From assembly GCF_014200455.1 (NCBI RefSeq), contig NZ_JACHBW010000007.1:1-64000 (forward strand): a DNA stretch of 64,000 nt. The letters run 5' to 3'. This DNA is from Paraburkholderia bannensis (GTDB taxonomy: Bacteria; Pseudomonadota; Gammaproteobacteria; Burkholderiales; Burkholderiaceae). This document shows positions 30,701 to 39,390 of the stretch, in pieces (position 1 is the stretch's first letter; each line of letters opens with the position of its first letter). Both the position numbers and the translations under genes were made by a program. Under the pieces are notes generated by a model, which saw only the letters and a program-made list of their open reading frames with translations, was not told where the DNA came from and did not search any database.

Positions 30701-33700
30701 GAGTACCGACGCGGTGAACGGCGGCCAGCTGTTCGCGACGAACCAGAACGTGTCTAACCTCGCTGGTTCGGTGTCGAATATCTCTGGCGATGTGACGAAC
30801 CTGTACGGTGAGCTCGCTGACACGCTGAAGTACGACACCTCGGCACACGACAAGGTGACGCTCGGCGGCACGGATGCAAAAACGCAGGTGAAGCTGACGA
30901 ACGTTGCGGCAGGCGACATCAGCAACGCATCGAGCACGGACGCGGTGAATGGCGGCCAGTTGTTCGCGACGAACCAGAACGTGTCGAAACTCGCGGGCGA
31001 CGTGACTAATCTCTACGGTCAAGTTGCCGACGCGGTGCTTTACGACGCCTCTACTCACGACTCTGTAACGTTTGGCGGGGCAGGCTCGACAACGCCAGTG
31101 GCGCTGCACAACGTCGCTGCTGGTCTTACTGCCAACGATGCAGTGAACGTGAGCCAGTTGACCTCCGCGGGTTTCAAGCTTGACTCATCCACTGGTGCCG
31201 TGGTGAACAAGGCGGTCACCTTCGACGAAGGGTCGATTGCATCCGGTTCGCCGACGATTACGCTTGATCCCGGCACTGGCGATAGCATCTATTATCGCAA
31301 CAGCAACCGGAATGACGGGTTTCTTCCTAAGGGCACTGTCATCAGCAACGTAGCAAGCGGCATCCAGGACACGGATGCGGCTAATGTCGGCCAAGTTTGG
31401 GACATCATGAACGGGCAGGGTGACACTGCCAGCGTGCTTGCGCCGCGAATGTTGCTGAGATCTTCGCCTGCTTTGCTTGGTGCGTCAGCGGGCTCGGGGG
31501 TCGATCTTTCGACAGCGGCTGGAGCGCCTTATAAAACGGCAGCGTACTACTCCCAGGTTCGAGGCACGGGTAACGCGGTCGGGTCGACCTCGCCGACCGA
31601 CGTAGCGCGCGCAGTCGGCGCTGGCAGTATCGCAGTCGGCTCGAATACAGAAGCTGATGGAGGAGGTAGCACGGCGGTTGGCGTTCAGTCGCTTGCGACT
31701 GCTAACGATTCTGTGGCGCTGGGCTCAGGCTCGGTGGCGAACGTCGCGAATACCGTGTCGGTGGGTAGCGATGGGTCGGCTACGCGTACAGTCGTCAATC
31801 CCGATAACTCGACGACGAAGGTCCAGAGCCAGGCCAATACACGCCGTGTTGTGAATATGGCTGCTGGCCAGGATGACACCGACGCGGTGAATGTGTCTCA
31901 GCTCAAGGGCATAACGAAAGCGCTGGGAGCCGGCGCCAGCGTGAACACTGCTGACGGCTCGATCATCGCACCGAGCTATGACGTGGCGGGCGGTGCGTAC
32001 ACGGATGTCGGCGCGGCATTGGCTGCGATTGACGCGAAGGCCGGCACCGGTGCGGACTCGCTCGCGGTGCACTACGATTCGTCTACGCAAGACAAGGTAA
32101 CGCTGGGAGGCACGAAAGCAACCACGCAGTCGCTGCTGACGAACGTCAAGGCAGGCGACGTCAGCAGTGCGTCGAGCACGGACGCGGTGAATGGCGGCCA
32201 GCTGTTCGCGACGAACCAGAACGTGTCGAACCTGGCCGGTTCGGTGACGAGCATCGCAGGCGATGTGACGAAGCTGTACGGCAAGGTTGCCGATGCGGTG
32301 CTGTACGACTCGCCGTCGCATGATTCGGTGACGCTGGGCACCATCGGTACGCCGGTGGCGCTGCACAACGTGGCCAATGGCGCGGTGAACGTCACGAGCA
32401 ATGACGCGGTGAACGGCTCGCAGCTCTACGGTCTGGCATCGTCGACGGCAAGCTCGCTGGGCGGCAAGACGAAGGTCAACGCTGACGGCTCGATCACTGC
32501 GCCGACGTACGATCTTTCGGGCACCACCTACACGGACGTGGGATCGGCGCTGACGGCTATCGACAATAAGGCGGGTACGGGCTCGACGGATGGGGTGAAG
32601 TACGACACCTCGGCACATGACAAGCTGACGCTGGGTGGTACGAACGCAACCACGCAGGCGCTGCTGACGAACATCAAGGCAGGCGACGTCAGCAGTGCGT
32701 CGAGCACGGACGCGGTGAATGGCGGCCAGCTGTTCGCGACGAACCAGAACGTGTCGAACGTGGCCGGTTCGGTGACGAGCATCGCAGGCGACGTGACGAA
32801 GCTGTACGGCAAGGTTGCCGATGCAGTGCTGTACGACTCGTCGTCGCATGATTCGGTAACGCTGGGCACGATCGGTACGCCGGTGGCACTGCACAACGTG
32901 GCCAATGGCGCGGTGAACGTCACGAGCAATGACGCGGTGAACGGCTCGCAGCTCTACGGTCTGGCATCGTCGACGGCAAGCGCGCTGGGCGGCAAGACGA
33001 AGGTCAACGCTGACGGCTCGATCACTGAGCCGACGTACGATCTTTCGGGCACCACCTACACGGACGTGGGATCGGCGCTGACGGCTATCGACAATAAGGC
33101 CGGTACGGGCTCGCCGGATGGGGTGAAGTACGACACCCCGGCACATGACAAGCTGACGCTGGGTGGTACGAACGCAACCACGCAGGCGCTGCTGACGAAC
33201 ATCAAGGCAGGCGACGTCAGCAGTGCGTCGAGCACGGACGCGGTGAATGGCGGCCAGTTGTTCGCGACGAACCAGAATGTGTCGGAGCTGGCGGGTTCGG
33301 TGACGAACATCTCGGGCGACGTCACAAAGCTGTACGGCAAGGTTGCCGATGCAGTGCTGTACGACTCGTCATCGCATGATTCGGTAACGCTGGGCACGAT
33401 CGGTACGCCGGTGGCACTGCACAACGTGGCCAATGGCGCGGTGAACGTCACGAGCAATGACGCGGTGAACGGCTCGCAGCTCTACGGTCTGGCATCGTCG
33501 ACGGCATCGGCACTGGGCGGCTCGACTTCCGTGAACGCGGACGGCTCAATCGGTATGCCGAGCTATGTGCTCAACAGCAAAACCTACAATAACGTGGGCA
33601 ATGCGCTCAACGCGGTCATGGAAGCAGCGAAGGGTGGTGGCGCGGACTCTGTCGTGTACGACGACCCGTCGCATACCTCAGTCAAGCTCGGGGGAGCCAA

Positions 33701-35267
33701 TGGCACCACGCCGGTTGCGCTTACCAATGTCGCGAATGGCGTAAACTCGAATGACGCCGTGAACATCGGACAGCTTCAGGCAATGGGTGCGACCGTCGAC
33801 ACATCCGGCAATGTGACGAACTCTTTCGTGACGTACGACGATTTGTCAAAGGAACTGATCACGCTCGGTGGCTCGGGGCACGCACCCGTGAAGCTGACCA
33901 ACGTCGCGAATGGCGCAGTGAATGCGGCAAGCTCCGACGCGATCAACGGCGCGCAGTTGTACGCCGCGGGTCTGCGCACCGATACGTCGGGCAACGTGCT
34001 GAACGCGTTCGTGGCGTACGACGACACGTCGATGGGTTCGGTCACGTTCGGTGGCTCGGGTCATGCACCGGTCGTGCTGCACAACGTTGCAAATGGTGTG
34101 ACCGCGAACGACGCAGTCAACGTGGCGCAGCTTGAGGCGATGGGCGCGACCTTCAACACATCGGGTAATGTGACGAATTCGTTCGTGGCATACGACGATT
34201 CGTCGAAGAGCTCGATCTCGCTGGGCGGTGCTGGCTCGACCACGCCGGTCGCGATCCACAACCTCGCAGATGGCGCGGTGGCGTTGGGCAGTCATGACGC
34301 TGTGAACGGTGGCCAGCTCTATAACGTTGCAGCGAACACGGCGAGCGCGCTCGGCGGTGGTTCGACGGTGACCCCCGACGGTTCGATCTCGGCGCCGTCG
34401 TACAACATCGGTGGCAATACCTACAACAACGTGGGTGGTGCGATTTCCAACATCGATGGCCGCGTGACGAACATCGAGCAGCACTACACGCAGATGGAAG
34501 GCGCGGTAGCCAACGCTGTCCAGTACGACTCGTCGGCGCACGACAAGATCACGCTGGGCGGTTCGGCCTCGTCGACGCCGGTCGCCTTGACCAATGTAGC
34601 GAACGGCACGCTGAGCGCTGATAGTCTTGACGCGGTGAACGGTTCGCAGCTGTATGCGACCAACGTGCAGGTCTCGAACCTCAACCAGGCAATCCAGAAC
34701 ATCAGCACGACCGGTTCTGAATACCTGGCGACCAACACGTCGAGCGGTGCGGCTTCGGCCACGGGTGCGAACTCGGTCGCGGTGGGCGGCGGTGCTGCGG
34801 CAACGGGCGCGAACTCCACGGCGATGGGCGACAAGGCTTCGGCCACGGGTGCAAACTCGGTTGCGCTGGGTGCAAACTCGGTCGCGGACGAAGACAACAC
34901 CGTGTCTGTTGGCTCGCAAGGCAACGAGCGTCGCGTCACCAACGTGGCGAACGGTGTCAACGCAACCGATGCTGTGAACATGGGCCAGTTCCAGAGCGGC
35001 TTGAACGCGCTCCAGGGCAGCGTGAATTCGGTGGCGCGCAACGCTTACGGCGGTATTGCGGCGGCAACCGCGTTGACGATGATTCCTGACGTCGATCAGG
35101 GCAAGAACATCGCTGTTGGCGTCGGTACGGCCAACTTCCAGGGCTACCAGGCTGTGGCGCTCGGCGCATCGGCTCGCATCACCCAGAACATCAAGGTGAA
35201 GGTGGGCGGTGGTTACGCGTCGGGTGGCGGTGCGACGGTCGGCGGCGGTATGTCGTACCAGTGGTAA
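27756..35267 (+). CDS. Giant trimeric autotransporter adhesin (2503 residues)
   Basis: Complete TAA. Residues 1-24 form an extended signal peptide region (ESPR; NKTYRSVWNEATGTWVAV), then a hydrophobic core and likely cleavage after AFA at residue 57. YadA-head-like beta-roll stretches rich in AxGxxS/VALG occur at ~377-488, ~790-858, ~1278-1342 and ~2328-2388. Between them lie about two dozen copies of the stalk/neck motif DAVNxxQL, several in near-identical tandem modules, and a poly-Gly hinge near residue 730. The last ~75 residues form the YadA anchor (NSVARNAYGGIAAATAL onward), ending in Trp. It is expected to form a long trimeric surface fibre for attachment or autoaggregation. It is monocistronic: AT-rich DNA precedes it, a terminator follows, and no OmpA-type partner is adjacent. 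The start follows AAGGTAAG. Confidence 0.97.
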   Translation: MNKTYRSVWNEATGTWVAVQENARANGKSGSSCELATSSIKLGVGIAVAMMSGGAFAGELCLGSNNGSHTFVGPTSTAVYSGNCNAISTGDVPASHDFASLQASHVVVYADGTTQQVVMRAGTSGQTVTFNSNGVFYGLGLGRVNAGSTDSINGSQLYGAVSSVAKDLGGGVYVNSNGTVTAPAYVLSGKTYNNVGDALGALSTASTGTDPLAVHYDSSAMTKVTLGGSGVSKTVSLTNVGAGSLGSSSTDAVNGGQLYNLASSTANSFGGGSTVNANGSISNPTYALSGGTYNNVGSAITNLDGRLADAVMYDSSSHNSVTLGGAGGTKITNLTPGNVAAGSTDAVNGGQLYALETGGTTYFHANSSLVDSAATGNNSVAVGPEAAASGTNAMAMGPGANATGDYSAAVGNAAVTTGLGDMAMGASATASGAGTFATAMGSWAQATGTGATALGGYASATAPGSTALGYNAKATTDNSVALGNNSTTATAVPTTGATIRGKSYTFAGASPVGVVSVGAPGSERQLTNVAAGQLNAASTDAVNGSQLFATNQAIESISGVTANAVTYDDANKAKIALAGAEGTTITNLAPGAVDASSSDAVTGAQLYGVSDSVTTVNNDLTKIHNTLTTAGWGAQATSADPAGYAYGGFQMDANGKVSNPAVLYVPNTIGTANAQIVLDPGQGNSAYFANGDRAAGYLPKGTVISNVANGIQDTDAANVGQVADMIAQQAGGGGGGGDQAPTPKFLRATRLLGASSGSGVDLSTADGLPYKTAAYYSQVRGTGNAVGSTSPSDVARATAAGSIAIGSNTEADGGGSTAVGIQSLATANDSVALGSGSVANVTNTVSVGSDGTATRAVVNPDGSTSFVQSQVNTRRVVNMAAGQNDTDAVNVSQLKGVTKALGGRATVNADGSVAAPTYNVAGGTYSDVGSALGAMDATTSVGLANAVSYDSSAHDKVTLGGTDASTQVKLTNVAKGDISNASSTDAVNGGQLFATNQNVSNLAGSVSNISGDVTNLYGELADTLKYDTSAHDKVTLGGTDAKTQVKLTNVAAGDISNASSTDAVNGGQLFATNQNVSKLAGDVTNLYGQVADAVLYDASTHDSVTFGGAGSTTPVALHNVAAGLTANDAVNVSQLTSAGFKLDSSTGAVVNKAVTFDEGSIASGSPTITLDPGTGDSIYYRNSNRNDGFLPKGTVISNVASGIQDTDAANVGQVWDIMNGQGDTASVLAPRMLLRSSPALLGASAGSGVDLSTAAGAPYKTAAYYSQVRGTGNAVGSTSPTDVARAVGAGSIAVGSNTEADGGGSTAVGVQSLATANDSVALGSGSVANVANTVSVGSDGSATRTVVNPDNSTTKVQSQANTRRVVNMAAGQDDTDAVNVSQLKGITKALGAGASVNTADGSIIAPSYDVAGGAYTDVGAALAAIDAKAGTGADSLAVHYDSSTQDKVTLGGTKATTQSLLTNVKAGDVSSASSTDAVNGGQLFATNQNVSNLAGSVTSIAGDVTKLYGKVADAVLYDSPSHDSVTLGTIGTPVALHNVANGAVNVTSNDAVNGSQLYGLASSTASSLGGKTKVNADGSITAPTYDLSGTTYTDVGSALTAIDNKAGTGSTDGVKYDTSAHDKLTLGGTNATTQALLTNIKAGDVSSASSTDAVNGGQLFATNQNVSNVAGSVTSIAGDVTKLYGKVADAVLYDSSSHDSVTLGTIGTPVALHNVANGAVNVTSNDAVNGSQLYGLASSTASALGGKTKVNADGSITEPTYDLSGTTYTDVGSALTAIDNKAGTGSPDGVKYDTPAHDKLTLGGTNATTQALLTNIKAGDVSSASSTDAVNGGQLFATNQNVSELAGSVTNISGDVTKLYGKVADAVLYDSSSHDSVTLGTIGTPVALHNVANGAVNVTSNDAVNGSQLYGLASSTASALGGSTSVNADGSIGMPSYVLNSKTYNNVGNALNAVMEAAKGGGADSVVYDDPSHTSVKLGGANGTTPVALTNVANGVNSNDAVNIGQLQAMGATVDTSGNVTNSFVTYDDLSKELITLGGSGHAPVKLTNVANGAVNAASSDAINGAQLYAAGLRTDTSGNVLNAFVAYDDTSMGSVTFGGSGHAPVVLHNVANGVTANDAVNVAQLEAMGATFNTSGNVTNSFVAYDDSSKSSISLGGAGSTTPVAIHNLADGAVALGSHDAVNGGQLYNVAANTASALGGGSTVTPDGSISAPSYNIGGNTYNNVGGAISNIDGRVTNIEQHYTQMEGAVANAVQYDSSAHDKITLGGSASSTPVALTNVANGTLSADSLDAVNGSQLYATNVQVSNLNQAIQNISTTGSEYLATNTSSGAASATGANSVAVGGGAAATGANSTAMGDKASATGANSVALGANSVADEDNTVSVGSQGNERRVTNVANGVNATDAVNMGQFQSGLNALQGSVNSVARNAYGGIAAATALTMIPDVDQGKNIAVGVGTANFQGYQAVALGASARITQNIKVKVGGGYASGGGATVGGGMSYQW
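30033..31925 (+). repeat. Duplicated head-neck module in giant adhesin (offset 1467 bp)
   Basis: The module starting GVDLSTA and containing YKTAAYYSQVRGTGNAVGST is encoded twice, at 30033-30455 and 31500-31922, with the same order of head repeats and RRVVNMAAGQ neck. The offset is 1467 bp (489 codons). Nucleotide divergence is visible but moderate, so this duplication is older than the 528-bp repeats downstream. Confidence 0.8.
30621..31060 (+). repeat. 231-bp tandem repeat in giant adhesin
   Basis: The segment beginning AAGGTGACGCTCGGCGGCAC recurs at 30621 and 30852 (offset 231 bp, 77 codons). Each copy encodes a VTLGGTDAxTQVKLTNVA strand region, a DAVNGGQLFATNQNVS neck and a short coiled-coil-like linker. 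Confidence 0.8.
32062..33520 (+). repeat. 528-bp near-identical tandem repeat in giant adhesin (~2.8 copies)
   Basis: GCAGGCGACGTCAGCAGTGC recurs at 32151, 32679 and 33207, exactly 528 bp apart (176 codons). Copies span about 32062-32589, 32590-33117 and 33118-33520; the second and third differ at only a few positions over hundreds of bases. Each encodes one long stalk module with two DAVNG neck motifs. The length is a multiple of three, so slippage or recombination would change fibre length without a frameshift. Confidence 0.9.
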
Positions 35268-35364
35268 GCGCCTGATGGCAAACCGGTAGCGGCGCAGTAA
35301 GCCGCTTCCGGTGAGTCATGCTCCACATCGTTCCTCGGTCGAATCGTTAAGGCCGAAACGCAAG

Positions 35365-35392
35365 GCGGACTTCTTCGGAAGTCCGCTTTTTT
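35365..35392 (+). terminator. Rho-independent terminator after giant adhesin
   Basis: Perfect 9-bp stem GCGGACTTC / GAAGTCCGC with TTCG tetraloop, followed by six T residues. It lies ~100 bases past the adhesin stop, facing the convergent hexR. Confidence 0.93.
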
Positions 35393-35415
35393 ATTGGACG
35401 GCTCGTACCGCGATT

Positions 35416-36273
35416 TCAGCCATTGGGATCGAGCCGGCGCTTCGCAATGATGTCCTTGGCGTCGGCGAGCTTTTCGGCCAGTTCAGGGCCGCGCTGCAGC
35501 GCCACGCCCACCGCCAGGATGTCGCCGATCGCAAGATGCGAGGTGCGCGAGGTCATCGGCGAGAAGACATCGGTGTCTTCGTCGACGTTGGCATGCAAGC
35601 CCACGCTCGCGAGTCGCGCAAGCGGCGACGTGCCGTGCGTGATCGCGATGACTTTTGCTCCGCGTTCGAGCGCCGTGCGAGCGGCATCGACGACGTCCCG
35701 CGTGCGCCCGGTGTTCGAGATCGCCACGACCACATCGCCGGGGCCAAGCAGGGCTGCGGACATCAGGAAAGTGTGCGGGTCCGAGTAGGCCACGCTCGGC
35801 ATGCCCAGGCGAAAGAACTTGTGCTGCATGTCCTGAGCGGCGATACCCGAACCGCCCGCGCCGTAGAACTCGATGCGCGCAGCATTGGCGAGTAGCGTTA
35901 TGGCCGCGCCCAGCGCATCCGTGGAGAGATTGTTGCGCACCTGCACGAGTGCGCCGATGGTGCGGTCCAGCACCTTGGCCGCGACGCCCGGCACGGGTTC
36001 GTCGGGCCTGACGTCACGGTAGACGGCGGGCAACTCGGTCGGCAGATCGCCGGCCACCGCCTGCGCCAGCCGGATCTTGAACTCGCGGAACCCCGAGAAC
36101 CCGAGCGCGTGACAGAAACGCGCAATCGTCGGCTGGCTCACGCCGGCGCGCTGGGCGACTTCGGTCATCGAAAGGTCGAGCAGTTCGCGCGGCGCTTCGA
36201 CAATGTAATCGGCGAGCTTGCGCTCGGAGGGGCGCAATTGTTCGCGTATGGCTTTCACCTGGGACAGCAGCAT
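35416..36273 (-). CDS. hexR: HexR-type transcriptional regulator (RpiR family)
   Basis: 285 residues. An N-terminal RpiR helix-turn-helix (~1-77) includes LRPSERKLADYIVEAP, LSMTEVAQRAGVSQPTIARFC and LGFSGFREFKIRLAQ. A SIS sugar-phosphate domain (~125-255) shows IEFYGAGGSGIAAQDMQHKFFRLG and VVAISNTGRTRDVVDAA. HexR represses central-carbon genes and is released by the Entner-Doudoroff intermediate KDPG. It is divergent from edd-eda, and two sequences matching the HexR operator lie in the 276-bp gap, which strongly supports the assignment and suggests autoregulation. Confidence 0.93.
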   Translation of the reverse strand: MLLSQVKAIREQLRPSERKLADYIVEAPRELLDLSMTEVAQRAGVSQPTIARFCHALGFSGFREFKIRLAQAVAGDLPTELPAVYRDVRPDEPVPGVAAKVLDRTIGALVQVRNNLSTDALGAAITLLANAARIEFYGAGGSGIAAQDMQHKFFRLGMPSVAYSDPHTFLMSAALLGPGDVVVAISNTGRTRDVVDAARTALERGAKVIAITHGTSPLARLASVGLHANVDEDTDVFSPMTSRTSHLAIGDILAVGVALQRGPELAEKLADAKDIIAKRRLDPNG

Positions 36274-36327
36274 CAGGAAACTCGCACTATGCTGAAAGAT
36301 CCGTGGACTATGGCGGATCGTTGGTCA

Positions 36328-36342
36328 TGTACAAAAACTACA
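36328..36342. promoter_or_regulatory. Putative HexR operator, hexR-proximal
   Basis: TGTACAAAAACTACA is a 15-bp interrupted palindrome that fits the known HexR consensus (TGTA-N7-TACA type). It is 55 bases upstream of the hexR start. On the minus strand a TTGTAC-N16-CATAGT promoter-like pair overlaps its edge, which would give autorepression. Confidence 0.7.
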
Positions 36343-36449
36343 GGAATGGATTGCGCAAGACAAGTGGGGATTGCCTTCAATCAAGTTTGTAAAGGGTTAT
36401 AGGGCGTTTTTCAGCGTTTACAGCAATGCTCACCAGGGCAAAACCGGGA

Positions 36450-36478
36450 TTGCGAGCGTGTAGTTTTTCTACTAACAT
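36450..36478 (+). promoter_or_regulatory. edd promoter with HexR operator in the spacer
   Basis: TTGCGA (36450-36455), 17-base spacer, TAACAT (36473-36478) form a sigma70-like promoter. The sequence TGTAGTTTTTCTACT (36459-36473), which fits the HexR palindrome, fills the spacer, so bound HexR would block RNA polymerase. The edd start is 72 bases downstream. Confidence 0.7.
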
Positions 36479-36549
36479 CGCGCCATCGCTGCCTGGACCG
36501 CGTGATGCGTCCCCGAGCGTCCCCGCGAGATAAAAAGGAAGGAGATTCG

Positions 36550-38442
36550 ATGGTTTCCCCGCATTCTCAATTGATGAAGGTCACGCGGCGCGTGATCGAG
36601 CGCAGCAAGCCCACGCGTGAGGCCTATCTCGCGCGCATCGTGGCGGCGCAGGACCGTTTCCCGGCGCGCGGCGCGCTCTCGTGTGCGAACCTCGCTCACG
36701 GCTTTGCCGGTCTTGAAGGGCGCGACAAGATCGCCATCAAGTCGATCAAAGAACCGAACATCGGCATCGTCTCGTCGTATAACGAGATGCTCTCCGCGCA
36801 CGCTCCCTACAAAGACTTCCCCGAGATCATCAAGAAGGCGGCCCGCGAAGGCGGCGGCGTCGCGCAGTTCGCGGGCGGCGTCCCGGCGATGTGCGACGGC
36901 GTCACGCAGGGCAATGCGGGCATGGAACTGTCGCTGTTCTCGCGCGAGGTAATCGCGATGAGCACGGCCGTTGCGCTCACGCACAATATGTTCGACGCGG
37001 CGCTGTGTCTGGGCGTGTGCGACAAGATCGTGCCGGGTCTTCTGATCGGTGCGCTGCAGTTCGGCCATCTGCCGACCATCTTCGTGCCGGCCGGTCCGAT
37101 GACCACCGGCATCTCGAACGACGACAAGGCCAAGGTGCGCCAGCAGTTCGCGACCGGCCAGTGCGGACGCGAGGCGCTGCTCGAATCCGAAGCCGCCGCG
37201 TACCACGGCCACGGCACCTGCACGTTCTACGGCACGGCCAACAGCAATCAGATGTTGATGGAAGTCATGGGCCTGCATCTGCCGGGTTCTGCTTTCATCC
37301 ATCCGCATACGCCGTTGCGCGACGAACTCACCGCCGCCGCTGCGCGCCGCGTGCTGGAGCTGACCGTCGAGCGCGGCAATTACACGCCGATCGGCCATGT
37401 GATCGACGAGAAGGCCATCATTAATGGCATCGTCGCGCTGATGGCGACGGGCGGCTCGACCAATCACACGCTGCATCTCGTGGCGATGGCCCGCGCGGCC
37501 GGCATCCTGATCGACTGGAACGACTTCGACGAACTCTCGGCGTCGGTGCCGCTGCTCGCGCGCGTCTATCCGAACGGCAAGGCCGACGTGAATCACTTTC
37601 ACGCGGCCGGCGGCATCGCTTTCCTCGTGCGCGAACTGCTCGACGGCGGCCTGCTGCACGAAGACGTCAAGACGGTGGCGGGTGAAGGTCTGCGTCACTA
37701 CACGCAGGAACCGAAACTGCTCGACGGCAAGCTCACGTGGGTGCCGGCGGTGGAAAAGAGCGCCGATCCGGCCGTGCTGCGTCCGCTGCCCGAGCCGTTC
37801 CAGCCGGATGGTGGCCTGCGTCTGATGCAGGGGCGTCTGGGCCGTGGCGTCATCAAGATTTCGGCGGTTGCGCCCAATCACCGTACCGTGCGCGCACCGG
37901 CGATCGTGTTCGATTCGCAGGAAGCCGTGCAGGAAGCCTTCGATCGCGGCGAACTCGAACGCGACTTCGTGGCCGTCGTGCGCTTCCAGGGCGCGCGCGC
38001 CAACGGCATGCCGGAACTGCATCGCCTCACGCCGCTGCTCGGGGTCTTGCAGGACAAGGGCTTCCATGTGGCGCTCGTGACGGACGGGCGCATGTCGGGT
38101 GCGTCGGGCAAGGTGCCTGCCGTGATCCACGTTTCGCCGGAAACGCTGCTGCACGGCCCGATCGGCAAGGTGCGCGATGGCGATACGATCGTGATCGATG
38201 CGGTGGCCGGTGTGCTCGACGTCGAAATCGACGACGCCGAGTGGGACGCTCGCCCGGTCGCGTTGCCCGCGCATCAGGAAAGCAACGAAGTGGGCTTTGG
38301 CCGCGAGCTGTTCGGCGTGTTCCGCGCCGCCGCGGCGCCTGCGGAGCTGGGCGCGACAGTATTCGGCCCGCTGGTCGGCGAGTCGCCTGCACATGCGGCC
38401 TCGATCCCGGCTGCGGCCCACGCGACGCAAGCGGCTAACTGA
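36550..38442 (+). CDS. edd: 6-phosphogluconate dehydratase
   Basis: 630 residues from the ATG at 36550, preceded by AAGGAAGGAG. IlvD/Edd family motifs include [57 protein letters not shown] and [16 protein letters not shown], holding the cysteines expected to bind the [4Fe-4S] cluster, then [13 protein letters not shown] and [15 protein letters not shown]. It dehydrates 6-phosphogluconate to KDPG. It is the first gene of a probable edd-eda operon under HexR control; gntP-gntK follow in the same direction. Confidence 0.97.
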   Translation: MVSPHSQLMKVTRRVIERSKPTREAYLARIVAAQDRFPARGALSCANLAHGFAGLEGRDKIAIKSIKEPNIGIVSSYNEMLSAHAPYKDFPEIIKKAAREGGGVAQFAGGVPAMCDGVTQGNAGMELSLFSREVIAMSTAVALTHNMFDAALCLGVCDKIVPGLLIGALQFGHLPTIFVPAGPMTTGISNDDKAKVRQQFATGQCGREALLESEAAAYHGHGTCTFYGTANSNQMLMEVMGLHLPGSAFIHPHTPLRDELTAAAARRVLELTVERGNYTPIGHVIDEKAIINGIVALMATGGSTNHTLHLVAMARAAGILIDWNDFDELSASVPLLARVYPNGKADVNHFHAAGGIAFLVRELLDGGLLHEDVKTVAGEGLRHYTQEPKLLDGKLTWVPAVEKSADPAVLRPLPEPFQPDGGLRLMQGRLGRGVIKISAVAPNHRTVRAPAIVFDSQEAVQEAFDRGELERDFVAVVRFQGARANGMPELHRLTPLLGVLQDKGFHVALVTDGRMSGASGKVPAVIHVSPETLLHGPIGKVRDGDTIVIDAVAGVLDVEIDDAEWDARPVALPAHQESNEVGFGRELFGVFRAAAAPAELGATVFGPLVGESPAHAASIPAAAHATQAAN

Positions 38443-38481
38443 GTAAGCCGCGAACTGAATTCATCATCAAGGAGCCTGAAC

Positions 38482-39123
38482 ATGGCAACAAACACGGTAG
38501 CCGACATCGTCCGTCTCGGTCCGGTGATTCCGGTGCTGGCATTCGACACGCCCGAGCAGGGCGAGCACGTCTCGCGCGCGCTGTACGCGGGCGGCGTGAA
38601 GGTGCTGGAAATCACGCTGCGCACCAAGGCCGGTCTTGAAGCGATCGAGCGCGCCGCGCAGATCGCGCCGGATATCGCCGTGGGCGTGGGCACGATCACC
38701 AAGCCCGAGCATTGCGAGCTGGCGAAGAAGGCCGGTGCGACCTTCGGCGTTTCGCCGGGCCTCACGCGCGAAATCCATCAGGCTTCGCTCGATGCGGGTC
38801 TGCCGCTGCTGCCGGGCGTGATGACGCCGACCGATATCATCGTCGCGATGGAACTCGGCTACGAGATCGTCAAGTTCTTCCCGGCGGTGCCGGCGGGCGG
38901 CCTGAACATGCTGCAGGCGTTCCACGGTCCGTTTCCCACCCTCAAGTTCTGCCCGACCGGCGGCATCAGCGCCGAAACCGCGCCGAACTTCCTCGCGCTG
39001 CCGAACGTGGTCTGCGTGGGCGGCTCCTGGCTCACGCCGAAGGCCGCGCTCGCCAACCAGGACTGGGCCGAGGTGACGCGCCTCGCGCGCGCCGCGAGCG
39101 AGCTGTCGCGCCCGGTGAACTGA
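38482..39123 (+). CDS. eda: 2-dehydro-3-deoxy-6-phosphogluconate (KDPG) aldolase
   Basis: 213 residues. The TIM-barrel aldolase motifs are LGPVIPVLAFDTPEQ, KVLEITLRTKAGLEAIE (catalytic Glu), VGVGTITKPEHCELAKKAGATF and EIVKFFPAVPAGG, in which Lys131 is the Schiff-base lysine. FCPTGGISAETAPNFLAL binds phosphate. It cleaves KDPG to pyruvate and glyceraldehyde-3-phosphate. It follows edd by 39 bases with an AAGGAGC ribosome-binding site, so one transcript is likely. Confidence 0.97.
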   Translation: MATNTVADIVRLGPVIPVLAFDTPEQGEHVSRALYAGGVKVLEITLRTKAGLEAIERAAQIAPDIAVGVGTITKPEHCELAKKAGATFGVSPGLTREIHQASLDAGLPLLPGVMTPTDIIVAMELGYEIVKFFPAVPAGGLNMLQAFHGPFPTLKFCPTGGISAETAPNFLALPNVVCVGGSWLTPKAALANQDWAEVTRLARAASELSRPVN

Positions 39124-39198
39124 TCCCGCGCACGTTCGCGCCCCCAATAGCATCGCATTCGAGCCCGCTTTCGAGCCGCTGAAGCCGGGCCGAATCAC

Positions 39199-39243
39199 GA
39201 GCCGCGCAGGCCGCGCCCACCGGGCGTCGTGCCTGCGCGGCTC
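39199..39243 (+). terminator. Long stem-loop between eda and gntP
   Basis: A perfect 12-bp stem GAGCCGCGCAGG / CCTGCGCGGCTC encloses a second GC-rich hairpin. Only CTCGTCTTTC follows, so termination may be partial, letting some edd-eda transcription reach gntP. Confidence 0.55.
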
Positions 39244-39390
39244 GCTCGTCTTTCGAGCAGACAGCGCCGAAAGCCGTTATAACCTCTACAATCTCGGCCC
39301 GGCGACGGCCGACCCCTTCCGCCAGGCGCGCAATCGAGCGTCGCCGCGTGGCCGCGGAGGGGAATGAACAACTACCTGGAGAGGAGCCTC

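Noticed and set aside
32062..33520. CRISPR array
   Set aside because: The regular repeats are 528 bp, in frame and coding within the adhesin; there are no short repeats with unique spacers and no cas genes.
36472..38430. 652-codon minus-strand frame
   Set aside because: Antisense shadow of edd, which has cluster-binding motifs and a HexR-controlled promoter.
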